From contig JAMKCH010012693.1 in assembly GCA_023653785.1 (NCBI GenBank), positions 1-64,000 of the forward strand: a DNA stretch of 64,000 nucleotides. The letters run 5' to 3'. Position numbers and translations under genes: made by a program. Below the pieces are notes generated by a model that was not told the DNA's origin, did not search any database, and saw only the letters and a list, made by a program, of their open reading frames with translations. Numbering within the stretch: the stretch's first letter is position 1; every line of letters starts with the position of its first letter. Origin of the DNA: Ophioderma brevispina (Eukaryota > Echinodermata > Ophiuroidea > Amphilepidida > Ophiodermatidae). This document shows positions 10,985 to 22,420 of this stretch, piece after piece.

Positions 10985-11791
10985 TTCTTATCTTAAACAG
11001 CTGTGAAAATGTTAAGTAATTTCATTGGCTGATGCCGGGTCAATTACGTTTAATGAACCCAGGTTAGACTCGCTGCGTATTTGATGTATTTGTATGTTGA
11101 AGCGCTCGCGTCAAGTACTGCTTTTGCTACGTTGCGAGCGCCTGCAAACGTTGCGTCTCGTCGCGTATGATGTTGCGTTCACGGGTGTTCGATTTTTGTC
11201 CTTGGGTGGTGAGAGTCTTTTTTGTTTGTATTTAGCAGTAAAGCATCGCGAAATTGGTTAAGAGGACCTTAAATGATAATTGGGTTTAGAATGAGAATAA
11301 AGGGATTGTTTTTGGAACCGGTACTCTCTGTACGACGAACTGGAACCGCGACACCATTATTTTTGCGTGGAAAACTAGGCTTGCCCGTTCTTCCACTTAA
11401 AAAATGGTATCGCCTTGGGGTAATTCGTCGTAAAGAGTTACCGGTTCCCAGAAATCAGACCGTTTTTCATTCTAAACAGCCTTTATCATTTAAGGGTAAT
11501 CCTTTGAACCCACTTTCGCTATACTTTACGGCTTAAATACAACAAGAAAGGGAACTACCAACCAATCAGTGACACCAATCGAACACCCGTTGAATGCAAC
11601 GATTCTAGAAACCGAGACGCAACGTGGCAGGCGCGCGCTGAAGTAGCAAAAACGCGTATGACGCGAGCGCTTCAGCCTTAAAATAACTTCAATAAGCAGC
11701 GCGTACACATGGGTTCATTAAACGAATTGAACCGGGCTCAGCCCATGAAATTGCGTCATTTTGACAGCTTTAAGAATTTCACTTAAAAACA
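10985..11791. mobile_element. Foldback element: 0.8-kb near-complete palindrome
   Basis: The two halves are reverse complements of each other about a centre near 11382. Landmarks pair symmetrically: AACAGCTG at 10996 with CAGCTT ending near 11769; GGGTCAATTACGTTTAATGAACCC with GGGTTCATTAAACGAATTGAACCGGG; CGAAC/ACACCCGTT-type words; GGAACCGGTACTC (near 11314) with GAGTTACCGGTTCC (near 11436); and CGACGAA (11333) with TTCGTCG (11424). Only about 20 bases near the centre are unpaired. Arms differ by scattered substitutions and small indels. The frame at 11273-11536 is a reading of the hairpin and not a gene. Confidence 0.85.
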
Positions 11792-12958
11792 CACAAGTTT
11801 GAGACTAGTGAAGGACATGAGGAGGGATGGTCGTGCCAGTACTAAGGGAAAATAGTGTGCCAATTTTCCCGATATAGACCGTGTAGTATTTGTTTTATTA
11901 CATCGCACTGTGAATCTCTGGGAACGAGGCTGTAGGGAAACACTCCGAATTATTTCCTACGGACTATAGTACTTTAAGAAGGAATATCCCAATTGAAATG
12001 CAGGATTAATGTTCACGAATATTCATGAGGTATATCTCCTCGAGAATCGACAGGACCATTTAGTCATGAATATTCATGAGGTATAACAAAAGTGTCTCTC
12101 AGATATTCGACATGATATTTGCTTCTGTTCCTCGGACAGTTTATAACTCCTAAAGTTTTCTGATGCCATGAGGTTTTTGTATTGAGTGGTATTTTAGTTA
12201 AGTAAATAGTTCATTTCTTTACGCGATGAAATCTATAAACATTACTAACTGTTCAAATGGCATTGTGTCGAATTTTAGTTATTCTAGTACATAATCTACC
12301 ATTTTAAACTATTTTTCTTCCCCAAGTACATTTGGATGGCAGCAAATTAATCTGCGACTTGAAAAGGGTGTTAAATGCCTTGACGAACCGTATTACCATG
12401 ACTCATCAAAATGCTTCATAATCATGTACTTAGTCCAAGTGTCTGCTACTAGCGCGATTTGGACACAGATTCATAACAAACTGATCATTTTACTACTGTT
12501 TGGCTGAATCAGGCCGGGAGCTATTTTTGTCCTTGTGTTAAAGGAGCATTTCGTGGTTACACAGACTCATTCCCGACTTGCTTATTTTTTTTTATAATCA
12601 TCTCACCGTTGTCTTAGTAATAGTATGTGTACGTGTTTGGGTTGGCCTACTCTCTTACCTTACGTTGCAAAATCAATCTACTCCAGAGGAATTTGTAGTA
12701 CTGTTTCTTCTCCACCGTTTAAACTCGCACAGAGGACTAAATACAATAATATCACGTCAAAGTACAAGTTAAATTCCCACCAAATGACTATATATTGCAA
12801 AATATGGTGGACCAGAAAATTGTTTAGTTATGAATCACTACTGTAGACTGCATCGAAATGCCCAGCACAAGATGCTCTATCGTCGGTACGGTTAATAGTG
12901 GCCTCATGAGGTGAATTACTGGAGAGCGGGCCTCAAATTGCTGTCCAAATCTATACTC
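11792..12958. other. Unassigned stretch with a repeated GAATATTCATGAGGTATA word
   Basis: GAATATTCATGAGGTATA occurs twice, near 12017 and 12068, about 50 bases apart. The inner ATGAATATTCAT is itself palindromic in the second copy. Frames at 12578-12772 and 12625-12846 overlap each other out of frame and show no domain. Nothing else is recognised. Confidence 0.4.
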
Positions 12959-13147
12959 CATCTATCTTCCCTCGAGTCAGTGACGTCAAGGATGGTAAAA
13001 TGCAGTGATCGCAGCAAGAAAAAAGCGTGGGCGGGCGTTATTCAAAGCGCTGGCATATCCACGCACGCGCGTATAAAGGCGGTGCGAAAATGCACGCAAA
13101 ACATCTGTTTGAAACGCCTGATTTCACTGACTCGAGGAAGATAGATG
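12959..13147. mobile_element. Short palindromic element with 24-bp inverted ends
   Basis: CATCTATCTTCC(C)TCGAGTCAGTGA at 12959-12983 is the reverse complement of TCACTGACTCGAGGAAGATAGATG at 13124-13147, apart from one extra C. The inner 140 bases are GC-richer than the surroundings. They carry a perfect CRE (TGACGTCA, 12981-12988), a GGGCGGGC GC-box-like word near 13030 and TATAAAGG at 13072. The frame 12911-13144 runs through it without domain signal. Confidence 0.7.
12981..13110 (+). promoter_or_regulatory. Candidate RNA polymerase II promoter inside the palindromic element
   Basis: In order on the plus strand: CRE TGACGTCA (12981-12988), GTGGGCGGGC (about 13028-13037), then TATAAA (13072-13077), with a start expected near 13100. 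The order and spacing suit a CREB-responsive TATA promoter. I see no open frame or donor downstream that would make it the promoter of a known gene, so the motifs could be coincidental. Confidence 0.3.
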
Positions 13148-15659
13148 AAGTATAATTGAGAAGAACCTTTGCCATGTGAATCACGAAAATACATTACTAT
13201 TCTTTAATTAATAGACCAGTTTTAAACATCCTACGTCATTCGTTTGTTGCTTGCGAATCCATTCCTGCTAATCGTTGTTATTGCCCTAATAAATTAAACT
13301 CTACAATACATTGGCCCAGTGTGTAACAGTCCAGCAGGCCTACCTATTTCAAGATACCAGGCCCTAACAAACATTGCTGTTAACTGGTCTATAAACTGGT
13401 TGATTTTCCCGATGCATTTTAAAGCAGATTTCCAGAAGCCATGCTAGAAAGTAGTCCCCGCAAAATTGTTTTTTCGCCGAGGCTTTCTAAGAAAGGAATT
13501 GGCACTAATTTTTCACCGAGAAAAACTACACCCAATTGGCACCTATAATTCGCGCCAGTATCTTAGTGGCGCGTGTTTTATTCCTTCAAATGGTATTAAT
13601 ACAAATTAGTCCCCCTAATTGGGCGCTGTATTAACACTGATACAATTAGGCTCCCGACCTTTCTGCAGATTTTTGATGACTTTAACCTAATACCTTTTCC
13701 ATTGCATGATTGGAAACTATTCCATTCGCTGTATTGGTAAGGTAGAAACGGAACTGATATCCTACCCCTGGGCAGAATAAGAGGCGTCGTAATTTACTGA
13801 AATTATGATAGAAACCTAAAAGCAGTGATGATTATACACCGCACGAGATAATAATTTAAGCAAAATGAGAGGTTGTGGTTTCTCAGAATGCGAAAGCAAC
13901 ATACAACTTTTCCTACTAAGGTATAGCCATTCATCACAGACGGAAATCTAAGTCTCCCTGTCCCAACTGCGCTTGCGTGTTTGCATAATAATTCTCACAG
14001 TAGGTATCCCGTGACGTAGTAAAAATCTCTGAAGTTCGGCCGAAAGTTAAGGATTTTCCGAAGATTTTTTGTTTTTTGACAAGCTTGACATGGTCCCTGA
14101 TTCTACATCGGTAGGCTACGACTCTCCTGCGTAAAGCCAATAACTTCAGTATGAATTCTAATTTTCAGTTATAATTCCAGGATTAAGTGTAATGAGATGC
14201 TGTCCCATTTTTCTGTGGTATCGTCTGCGACCAATTTGGTGGTGTGTTCATGGTGCGTGTTCACTGTGAGTGTTCCCCGGATCGTACACATTCGCACAAG
14301 CAAACGTGCAGTATAATCACCACCGAAAAAAGAATCTCATTTCCTAACCTTTGTTGTATTGATGTATTTACAACTTATATTGAATGATTGCACGATTAAA
14401 TAGTGGATTTCCATAATCATTCGCAATTGCGAACTATTGTGCATATTCCATGAATGAATATTGTGTGCACGCTTCCCTACTGGCCACGCATGGTCGATGG
14501 TGTACGGTACGAAAAGCCTTGGCCAGCTATTGCAGTGTGGCCGCTAAAATGTATGCGCATTCATCAGTAATATGGGGCTGGCATTGGAAAGAGGTACGGG
14601 TATGTGCGGCCTTAAAGGGGGACATGGCGTCATTTTCATACATATAATGATTATTGCAATCACAACACATAGTGTTCTTTTAATACAAGCAAGTGATAAA
14701 ATAAAAACCAATGTTTGTATGAAATTGAGCTTTTTTCAAATATATTTTTGTCGGATCATATCGATCTCAGGTATGCTAATTAGCAGGGTCAAAGATCACG
14801 GCACCACGACAAATCAGAAATTCAAAATGACAATTTGCCCCCCCCCATTTATCTCAAATATAAAGTTATTTGAACATAGTTTGTTTCGTAAACTTACTAT
14901 GGCCAGGATCTGTGATCCTATGAGTATGAGAGCGTTTTTCCCAAAATTATATTCCCATGTTGCGATGGCAATCATTCAAACTTCTCTCGCCATTTTTTTG
15001 CTGCTGTGACATACAAAATCAATGTAACTCAAAACTAAAGGTTTTATAGCAAACTCCTCTCCTAGGTTCATAGTATGTACGCTAACCTAGTTTTGGACTC
15101 ACGTTTGAAGTCAATATGTCAAACCGTTTAGAGATAGTGCGGGGGGGGCAAGTTTGCAACCTTCGAAAAATGGCAAAAAAGATGTAGGCAATAAAGGTCC
15201 GGAGCGTTATATTGTTATTTATCAATTATTAAATTTAATTATTGCATTTTGTTTTTTAATTGCTATTTATCAATTCCTATATAATCTTACTATTTTTTTT
15301 TATTAAAACAAATATGTAAATTGTCACATTTTAACCCCAAAATTAATTTAGATTTTTTGTAATCTCTTCATATTACTGCTTGAAAAAATGAACAAGTCAC
15401 ATAGCTGCTTGAAAACATACAAAACATAAGAAATCTTATTTCTCTGTGCGATGCTGTATACTTCGACCAACCATAACATTTGAACGATTAAGGAAATTGG
15501 TAGTTTCAAAAGGTCAACTAAAATGTATTTGGAATCCGCCAGCCATTTTACTGTAGGTTATTATTTCGACATACATTTTAATGTACATGTGCATGCTCTA
15601 TGATGCCGCCCCTGGTTGATCTCACATTTATTCTCCTTTATACAATGCATGTGCAATAT

Positions 15660-15890
15660 TTTTGTTTTCCATTCCCAATTTGGGCTTGTTTTTTTAATTG
15701 GCACCCCCATTGGAAATAGTTTATTTTTATGCTCATGGGTTACCCCTGTGAAACAATTTTTTATGTCTTTTATGTCTCAATAACTTAGTCTCTTAATTGT
15801 ATTTTCTATTCATGTTTTTTTTATTTTACTATGTTATGTGCAATTATTGTATTTTAATGTTGTTTGATACCGAATAAAAGTATCAATCCA
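15660..15890 (+). mobile_element. Possible LINE 3' end
   Basis: A T-rich stretch ending ATTTTAATGTTGTTTGATACCGAATAAAAGTATC resembles the 3' untranslated ends of CR1/L2-type LINEs, including an AATAAA. No coding sequence is attached. Confidence 0.3.
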
Positions 15891-15892
15891 TA

Positions 15893-15966
15893 TACTAGTC
15901 ACAGTGTGAAATAGCTAGCTCAAATTGAAGTCCTTCATATAGAAAATCACGTTCTTATGTTATTGA
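15893..15966 (+). repeat. Dispersed repeat, copy 1
   Basis: ACTAGTCACAGTGTGAAATAGCTAGCTCAAATTGAAGTCCTTCAT followed by AGAAAATCAC matches 45269-45340 in the same orientation with few differences. The second copy lies inside a TA-flanked MITE, so this is probably an internal remnant of the same family. Confidence 0.6.
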
Positions 15967-17223
15967 AGCTTCATGTTTGGAAACCTATTGGATTTTACTA
16001 CATTTTGGATATAGAGCGCATAAGAGAAAATATGAGTTTATGATCATTTTCCATATCAGTTTGTATCTGTATTTAAGTGAAGTTTCTTTATTGTTTTCAG
16101 CATGATCAAACACAGTTGTTTGAATCATATTGATGCACAAGAAGTAAGTCAGTCAAATAGATACCTTCTTCCGCCTTATTTGCATCAACGATGGTTATTA
16201 TGTTATTATTTATGATTAATAGAATTAACTGATCACAAAGTCTGTTATCTCAACAACAAACAAGTGCTTCGTTCAGACTTGATTCGCGAGTATGTCATTC
16301 AGTTTTCCTTATCTTTAATGCATACTCACAGAAACAAAAAGCTTTGTATCTATGCACAACATCACAAATTAGTGACATTATCTATGTGATCTTAAAATAC
16401 CCTAACCACATGAACAAATTGCTTCCCACGTAAAAGCCCCCTCATAATCTTAAGTGTACAAACTCCCTGCCACTTGTCATTGCTTCAGAGTTTAAGACGC
16501 CTCAACTATGGTCCCATATCACTATCTCCCATGCGTGATTTCAGCCCAGTTTATACTATGATAGCAGTGTTTAAGCAAAATCTCTGCACGAAAATCCTGC
16601 CCCAAATATGCGACATCACTGCACAGGATAGCGACATGGACCATAGTTAAAATAACGTTTTCAGATGAATACTGAGGCGTTGTCTTTTTGTTATATACAT
16701 TTCTTGTTAGGCTTTACGAACAGCTTTTGGAATACAACCACAAGGTTGTTGATATCCACCTTAATAGTTTTTGAATACTAGTACTAATGCCAACTATTAC
16801 ATAAATTTAATAGTACTCTCTTTGACGCATAGGAATACTAAATTTCCTACAACTTTTTCAATTTTTTCGAATCCCGGATTTTCTGCGTATTTGGAAATGC
16901 TTACCAGTGGTATTAGATCACACCTGCAGCGAATAAGCCGAATACCCCGGCTTTATATGTAATAAGATGATTTAGTATTTTATGTCGTACACGCCAAAAA
17001 ATCAAAGCATGATTTTCTATAGGGCGATTAGGATAGCAGCAAGTTTCAAAACAAGGTTTGCGGTTTTCTTTTGTACTTTGTTTGTCTAAAAACCTCTCGA
17101 AACGTTCTTGGTAGCATGGTCTACAACCGATTCCGTGCAATTTGAGAGAAATGGTTATCCTAAAGACATCCTGTCACTTTAAAGAGTTGTCTCTTATGTA
17201 CCCCTGAGGTTTATAGATAATGG

Positions 17224-17381
17224 CCGGTATTCCAAAAGCGGGTTAACTTAACCCCGGGTTAAACCGGTTTACCCACGATCATTGGTTTACATTCATGTTA
17301 GCCTCTATGGGATATTTAACAAAGGTTAAAATTAACACTGGGTTAAGTTAACCCGCTATCGTGTATAACCTTTGATACCGG
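17224..17381. mobile_element. MITE with CCGGTAT ends
   Basis: CCGGTATTCCAAAAGCGGGTTAACTTAACCC at the left pairs with GGGTTAAGTTAACCCGCTATCGTG...GATACCGG at the right. The arms are about 35 bp around a core of 80 bp. Ends resemble the element at 8563-8857. Confidence 0.7.
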
Positions 17382-17620
17382 AAACTTTTAACACCGATAA
17401 AAACGCCGACGCTGACGCCGACGACAACAGGAGAATTAACATACCATATCTTCTTTTGCTAAAATTGCTACAAACGCCCTTGGCGTAAAATCAAGGCGTG
17501 TCCTACCTCTTTCATAACTTTTAACCAGTTTTCCTATTCCAGTGAATTTTGTGTGTGGTACCTTAAACTATTGCAATTATACTGAGATAATAGATTATTT
17601 TATCAAATGGTTGTACTTGC

Positions 17621-17684
17621 CTAGGAGTGAGTCAAACTGTCCCCATAAGGCTTTTTTTGCTGCTTTCTTCTCTTCAGACATTTC
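17621..17684 (-). CDS. Predicted small internal exon, second copy of the W..FD..L motif
   Basis: On the minus strand, after an acceptor-like TTGTTTTTATTCAAAG, the frame reads EMSEEKKAAKKALWGQFDSL, then L and one spare base. It is followed by GCAAGT, a non-canonical GC donor whose flanks (AG|GCAAGT) match the consensus for GC-AG introns. The peptide aligns with EEKKAEAKNAMWKAFDAML of the exon at 24778-24915, so one exon may be a duplicate of the other. It begins in phase 0, matching the end of that exon, and its spare G supplies the base needed by the exon at 9148. The exon is only 64 bases, so the call rests on phase and motif agreement. The surrounding frame 17595-17882 overruns both splice sites. 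Confidence 0.6.
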
Positions 17685-18067
17685 CTTTGAATAAAAACAA
17701 ATGAATTTTGATGTGAAGTTCATATCAATGCAGTGAGTTAGAGAATCTATACTATTGGTGTTACCACCAAATTTTGTTATAGAAATGCTATCATTTAATA
17801 TGGGACATTCAGAAATGTCGGGGAAATAGTCCACGGTAGACCCATATAGACCTTGTATATAACTTTGCACAAGACTTTGCACAAAATGCTCTGATGGTTT
17901 CTAGGCAGTATTGACCTGCTGATTCCAAATCTTGATGATGCAACTTTATCATTCGCGAGCATTTTGAAATAGTGAAGGCCAGAAGGGTCAAATTGTCAGG
18001 TGTAAGTTTGTTAATGTTTCATACGTTGTTAGATATGTGCATCTGGATCTGTGGATAAAAACATAGA

Positions 18068-18321
18068 GGCCCGTATGTACAAAGAATTAGACTAGGTTTA
18101 AAGTTAGACCTGGTCTAAGTCCAAATTAGTTTTGTCCAAAATTGAGTTATTCACATTTTCTTCATAAAGTAGCAAATTTCAAAGATTAAAATGCAAATTT
18201 CAAAATAAATACAATATACCTCACATCAATGCAAAGGAAAATGTCTTTTCTGGTGGGAGTAAATTACATTTAGACCAGGTTTAACTTAAGACCCGGTCTA
18301 ACTCTTTTGTGCATATGGACC
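18068..18321. mobile_element. MITE with GGCCCGTAT ends
   Basis: The left arm GGCCCGTATGTACAAAGAATTAGACTAGGTTTAAAGTTAGACCTGGTCTAA pairs with the right arm TTAGACCAGGTTTAACTTAAGACCCGGTCTAACTCTTTTGTGCATATGGACC. The arms are about 50 bp and well matched; the core is about 150 bp, AT-rich and non-coding. Confidence 0.75.
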
Positions 18322-18414
18322 ATAGTCTGCTAAATCTAGGCCAATTACGTTTCAGACAGTAGGCTTTAAATGGTTCAAGTTCTCTCTATGGTAAAAAATA
18401 CTAGAATGTACAAT

Positions 18415-18787
18415 AATAATAATCAAGGTTTATTTAATCTCAAATTGTGGCCTGTAGGCCAAATTGCTAGAGAATTTACAACTTAATAATTACTAGACAG
18501 AGACAATGCAACTTAGAGGCAGCAGCTTAATCAGCGCCATATTGCATCACTCAAACACACTATACGAAACACACCGAATGGGAACACAGTGCAAGCTTTC
18601 ATGGTTCCTTTGCCCATTTCAAATGAACCATGGAGAGAGTGGTATTCAGGTTTAATCAATATCTGTTATACAAATTAAATCCCAAATTGAGTTCTCGAAT
18701 TAAATCCAGCAAGTGGCCCAATGAGATTCGAACCGAGGACCCTTTGCTCTAGAGGTAAGCTGCTAACCGCTAGACTGCCACTTACTA
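18415..18787 (-). mobile_element. tRNA-derived SINE
   Basis: Reading the minus strand from 18787, a tRNA-like head carries an A-box-like GTGGCAGTCTAGCGGTTAGCA and, about 35 bases later, a perfect B-box-like GGTTCGAATC (around 18727-18736). A body of about 300 bp follows, ending in AAACCTTGATTATTATTATT at 18415. The trinucleotide tail and internal polymerase III boxes define a SINE. The cloverleaf is not complete, so it is not a tRNA gene. The minus-strand frame 18675-18917 only reads through it. Confidence 0.75.
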
Positions 18788-20168
18788 ATGTCAAAATATA
18801 TGTCGTGTACTGTGTTTGACAACCGGGATATAATATTAAAGGGAATATATTGATAGGCCATACATTGTCTATGGCGGCTTTCCCAATTAATTTGTACCGA
18901 GATACTAGAGGCATCAATTCGCACGTTCTGGGCTATCGGATCTATATCCTAAGTACAATTGTACTATGAGCACTCTATTCCATTTTTTTTAGTCAATCAA
19001 TTTCGTTGTGCAGCATAACCGTTAGCTTTGGTAATGCAAGTTTGTCTTTATTGCTTTCAATTTCGACCTTTCGCATTTATTTCGAAAAATCATCAACTTT
19101 TTCGCTATACGTAAACAAGAACGGTGCAAAACCAATGTACGGTTGATTTTCATTGCGTGGATGCTATTCAAATTGGCGATTATGCATTCAATTACGGTAC
19201 GTTATAGACATACAATGATGCGGTTTACGTTAATAGATCTCAATCACAAACCAAAAATTCTCATCTATTTGGTAAAAACATGTCAAAACAAATGTTAGGA
19301 AATTTATATCTTCAGGAAACACATATAATTATAGGCGTAATTTTTTCGGCAAATTAATTCTTCATGATACAGAATAATGTAACTGCAAAAATAGGTCAAG
19401 GTGAGCAACAAAACCAAATAAAAAAAAAAAAAAACAAAAAAACTAAAATGGTCCGATGCTTTGGACATGTCAGCCATTCCACTCCATAAAACTTGAGGAT
19501 TTCATATCAGTGAAAGTACACATGTTCTTATGTGCCCATGAAATCTTTTCTTTTGATGTTTTGAGCAAAAACGTCTCCAAATGTGGTCGAGTGACCACAG
19601 TAATTAATTGTGCATGGGCCAATGAGTTGAACATTTTTATTCCAATATCCAAACTGCCACTTTCTTAATTTCCTGTTTATAGTATCATGCTCATGTCTTT
19701 TAAAGGCCACTGTGTTTTAATTATGATCATATTTGTGCTACACTCATTAGGATGATTATGTAAAAACTTTCAAATGAATACTTTTTATCTTTAATCTGTC
19801 CATTCCTTTTCAGAAAGGTCTACAGATTTTTCTTTTTTTTTTTAAAATAAGGCTACCAACCAGGTCATTATAATTCCATTATCGTGGGGGTTTCTGCATA
19901 CTGTCGAATTAGCATTAAATGCTAGTTCTGAGGCAAACGCCGTTGAAAGTTTGAGGATATGAATGCGTGTAATTAAATGAAATAAAAGGAAATGGCTATT
20001 TTAAGTGGGGTATGTTAAAAATATGTAATGGTTAACTAAATGACGACAGTACGAAATACAAGAAACAACTGTTTTCTTATTCAACAATGGCCCATAATGT
20101 GATTTGACGTTTTGTAAAAACCCAAATGTTTGATTCGCTGTGTCTAAGGGAAGGGTTCATTTTTACGC
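18788..20168. other. Unassigned intron-like stretch
   Basis: AT-rich with an A-run near 19421. Overlapping frames on both strands at 19456-19710 cancel each other out and show no domain. Nothing else is recognised. Confidence 0.35.
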
Positions 20169-20391
20169 GGGGGGGGGGGGAATGGAGGATTGAAGGGAAC
20201 CCGAAAAAATTTTGTAAGAGAGGGGGGAACGTGAAATTTCATTAACGAGAGAGAGGGGAACATGAACGTTTAAATGGGGAAACAGAATGATTCAAGGGGG
20301 GGTAGTGTGACATTTTTGAACGGAGCGAGGGGGGAAAAAGCGAAAATTTTTGCCGAAAAAAAGTTGAAATCCTCCATTCCCCCCCCCCCCC
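20169..20391. mobile_element. Inverted-repeat element with poly-G/poly-C ends
   Basis: It starts with 12 G then AATGGAGGATTGAA and ends with TTGAAATCCTCCATT then 13 C. The inner part is purine-rich with GAGGGGGGAA words repeated on the plus strand. The frame 20242-20442 is within this repeat. Confidence 0.7.
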
Positions 20392-20617
20392 GCAATAATT
20401 AATGACCGCTCCATAAGGAGGCGAATTCGTATTCGACTGCATGAAACCAGTTGATTTCTAATGTTGGTATGGTGAGAGTACTATAGCTACGGGTTTTTTA
20501 CTATTTTAAAATGATGATGCCGATGATGCCACGATGATAAGAATAACGATTGCGGTGATGATGGTGGCATACGATGAAATAGGCACATCGAGCTTGACGA
20601 CGGCAATGATGCTACTG

Positions 20618-20644
20618 ATCGATGATAATGATGATGATGATGAT

Positions 20645-20679
<35 letters not shown>

Positions 20680-20745
20680 TGATGATGATGATGATGATGA
20701 TGAGACGACGACGATGACGATGATGACGACGACGACGTCTATTGC
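20618..20745. repeat. GAT/GAC trinucleotide microsatellite
   Basis: An almost uninterrupted (GAT)n run from about 20625 to 20702 passes into GACGAC/GATGAC variants to 20740. The minus-strand frame 20506-20817 is a Ser/His homopolymer artefact of this tract. Confidence 0.9.
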
Positions 20746-20829
20746 ATTGTGGTTTATGCTACAAACAGTGCAAATTTGTACAAAACGACTTCCATAAGCT
20801 GTTAAAACGGGAAACATTCACTGTTGCAT

Positions 20830-22059
20830 TAGGCCTATCGTTCGTTTCTAAAATATAGCGCAGACCGACCACGATGACCAACGAAATCAAACATTCAACC
20901 TCTTACAAATTTGGCTCCTTAAAATTAATGTCTTTAATTAGTCGCAATATGTTTTCCAACGCATTTTTGCAGAAAAAAACAAATTTCAGCGTAATGCGTT
21001 AGAAGGAACACAAACATTGTATAGTGCATGTTATATAAAAATTAATAAATAGTATGCATGTTGCAACACACAATAAATATTGGCTAGAACTGTTCAAATA
21101 TTTAAAATGTAAATGGAATGTTTCATAACTCAAAAGGTTTTGGAGGATAAAAGTGGTCTATACATCTTTATAACAACCATATTTTTCTCGTTTTCTTAAA
21201 TTTCTCATTACATATATAGTTCCTATCTTTTAAAGTAATGTACACGCTTAAAATACCAAACTTGAAATGAATTAAAAGTTAAATGGGTAATATACTCAAT
21301 AGTAAAATCTAACATAATCTAAACAATTTAGAGGGCACTAACGCTTATACAAACAACTTCCCAAAGAAAATATAAATTTATTCCTGAAAGGCAATTTTTT
21401 TTAAATGATGTATTAGTAATTATTTGGTTTGCAGAATATCCAAGTAAATAAAGAAATATATGTCAAAACTTTCACAATATGTTTACCAAGTCTATTTTTG
21501 TAACACGGTTTACTAAGGGGTGGGGTGGTAAAAACCCCGAGAATTCATTATTATAAAGCAATTGATGATTTCGATGTTGGTACCAGTTGATAGCGTTGGT
21601 CCTCCGTTTTCTATTGCTTCCAACATAACCTAGTATGGCGTCACAATGACGTCAAAGTTCACAAGTTGGCAAAATTGGTCATTTCCACAGACACACATCA
21701 GAGTATAAAATGAAAAAATGAAATTTTGCATCAAAAAAGGTAGGAATATTGGATTTTCATGAGGGTTTGGGCCACCCAAATAATATGGAAAATGAATAGT
21801 TTTTAATCAACATATAATTTTAGAGCCATACAGTGCACAATATTTAAACAAATGAACTAATAACTAAAGGGTAATGCAGCATTATTTATAGGCGAATAAT
21901 ATGCCCAAGGTCGGAAAAACTAAATAATGGCGCCCATATTTTTAATTTTTTTCCGCCCGAGGATACATTATGAGCCCATAGATGATACTACAAAACCTTT
22001 ATTTCTATTCTATTAACTAAAACAACTTGATTTTGTTTGTTTGTATAGATTTTAATGTA
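20830..22059. other. Unassigned intron-like stretch
   Basis: AT-rich sequence with no exon, RNA or element boundary recognised. Confidence 0.35.
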
Positions 22060-22091
22060 ATAGACCTAATTTATGTGTATTTTGTATGCTG

Positions 22092-22135
22092 ATGAATGAA
22101 AATAAATGATAAGATGAATGAAAATAAATGATAAG
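22092..22135 (+). repeat. Two-copy GATGAATGAAAATAAATGATAA repeat
   Basis: A 22-base unit occurs twice head to tail just after a T-rich region. This is a common form for the 3' end of a LINE copy, though no coding remnant is attached. Confidence 0.5.
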
Positions 22136-22320
22136 AAAATGCATTAGTGGCTCCTTATTGCAGAATAATGGGCAGTAAAATGACCAATCATAATGCTGCA
22201 TTTTCAATAATGGGTAGTAGAAGTAATAGAACCACTCCCCACCAATCGACTTCGACGCTAACCTCGGTGTCCGGTGCTACCTTCACATTTGCTTCGCCAA
22301 AAATAGCGGAAGGATGTGAA

Positions 22321-22420
22321 ATAATTATATGGAAAACTTAACGAAAGTTTTTAACGTTTTTGCACACCGGAGGAAAGTTTCCATATAAATAATTATATGG
22401 AAAACTTAACGAAAGTTTTT
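22321..22420 (+). repeat. Perfect 32-bp direct repeat abutting a truncated LINE
   Basis: The 32 bases at 22321-22352 (ATAATTATATGGAAAACTTA and onward) recur exactly at 22389-22420, 68 bases later. Recognisable reverse-transcriptase coding sequence begins immediately after the second copy. GTTTCCATAT between them can pair with ATATGGAAAC. Confidence 0.85.

Larger units (their letters stand above)
13148..17223. other. Unassigned intron-like stretch
   Basis: No credible exon was found over 4 kb. The longest frame (14572-15009, plus) is AT-driven and has no domain. A C-run at 14839-14846 and a G-run near 15141 are short homopolymers. Positions 15660-15890 look like a LINE 3' end and are listed separately. 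In the favoured gene model this is part of the GC-AG intron 17620-9149. Confidence 0.4.

Noticed and set aside
11273..11536. 87-codon plus-strand frame
   Set aside because: Lies wholly inside the foldback element and reads across its centre of symmetry; the frame follows from the palindrome.
14572..15009. 145-codon plus-strand frame
   Set aside because: Low-complexity, AT-driven translation with no recognisable domain.
18720..18787. Possible tRNA gene on the minus strand
   Set aside because: A and B boxes are present but the acceptor stem does not close, and a SINE body and tail follow.
20506..20817. Ser/His-rich minus-strand frame
   Set aside because: A translation of the GAT/GAC microsatellite.
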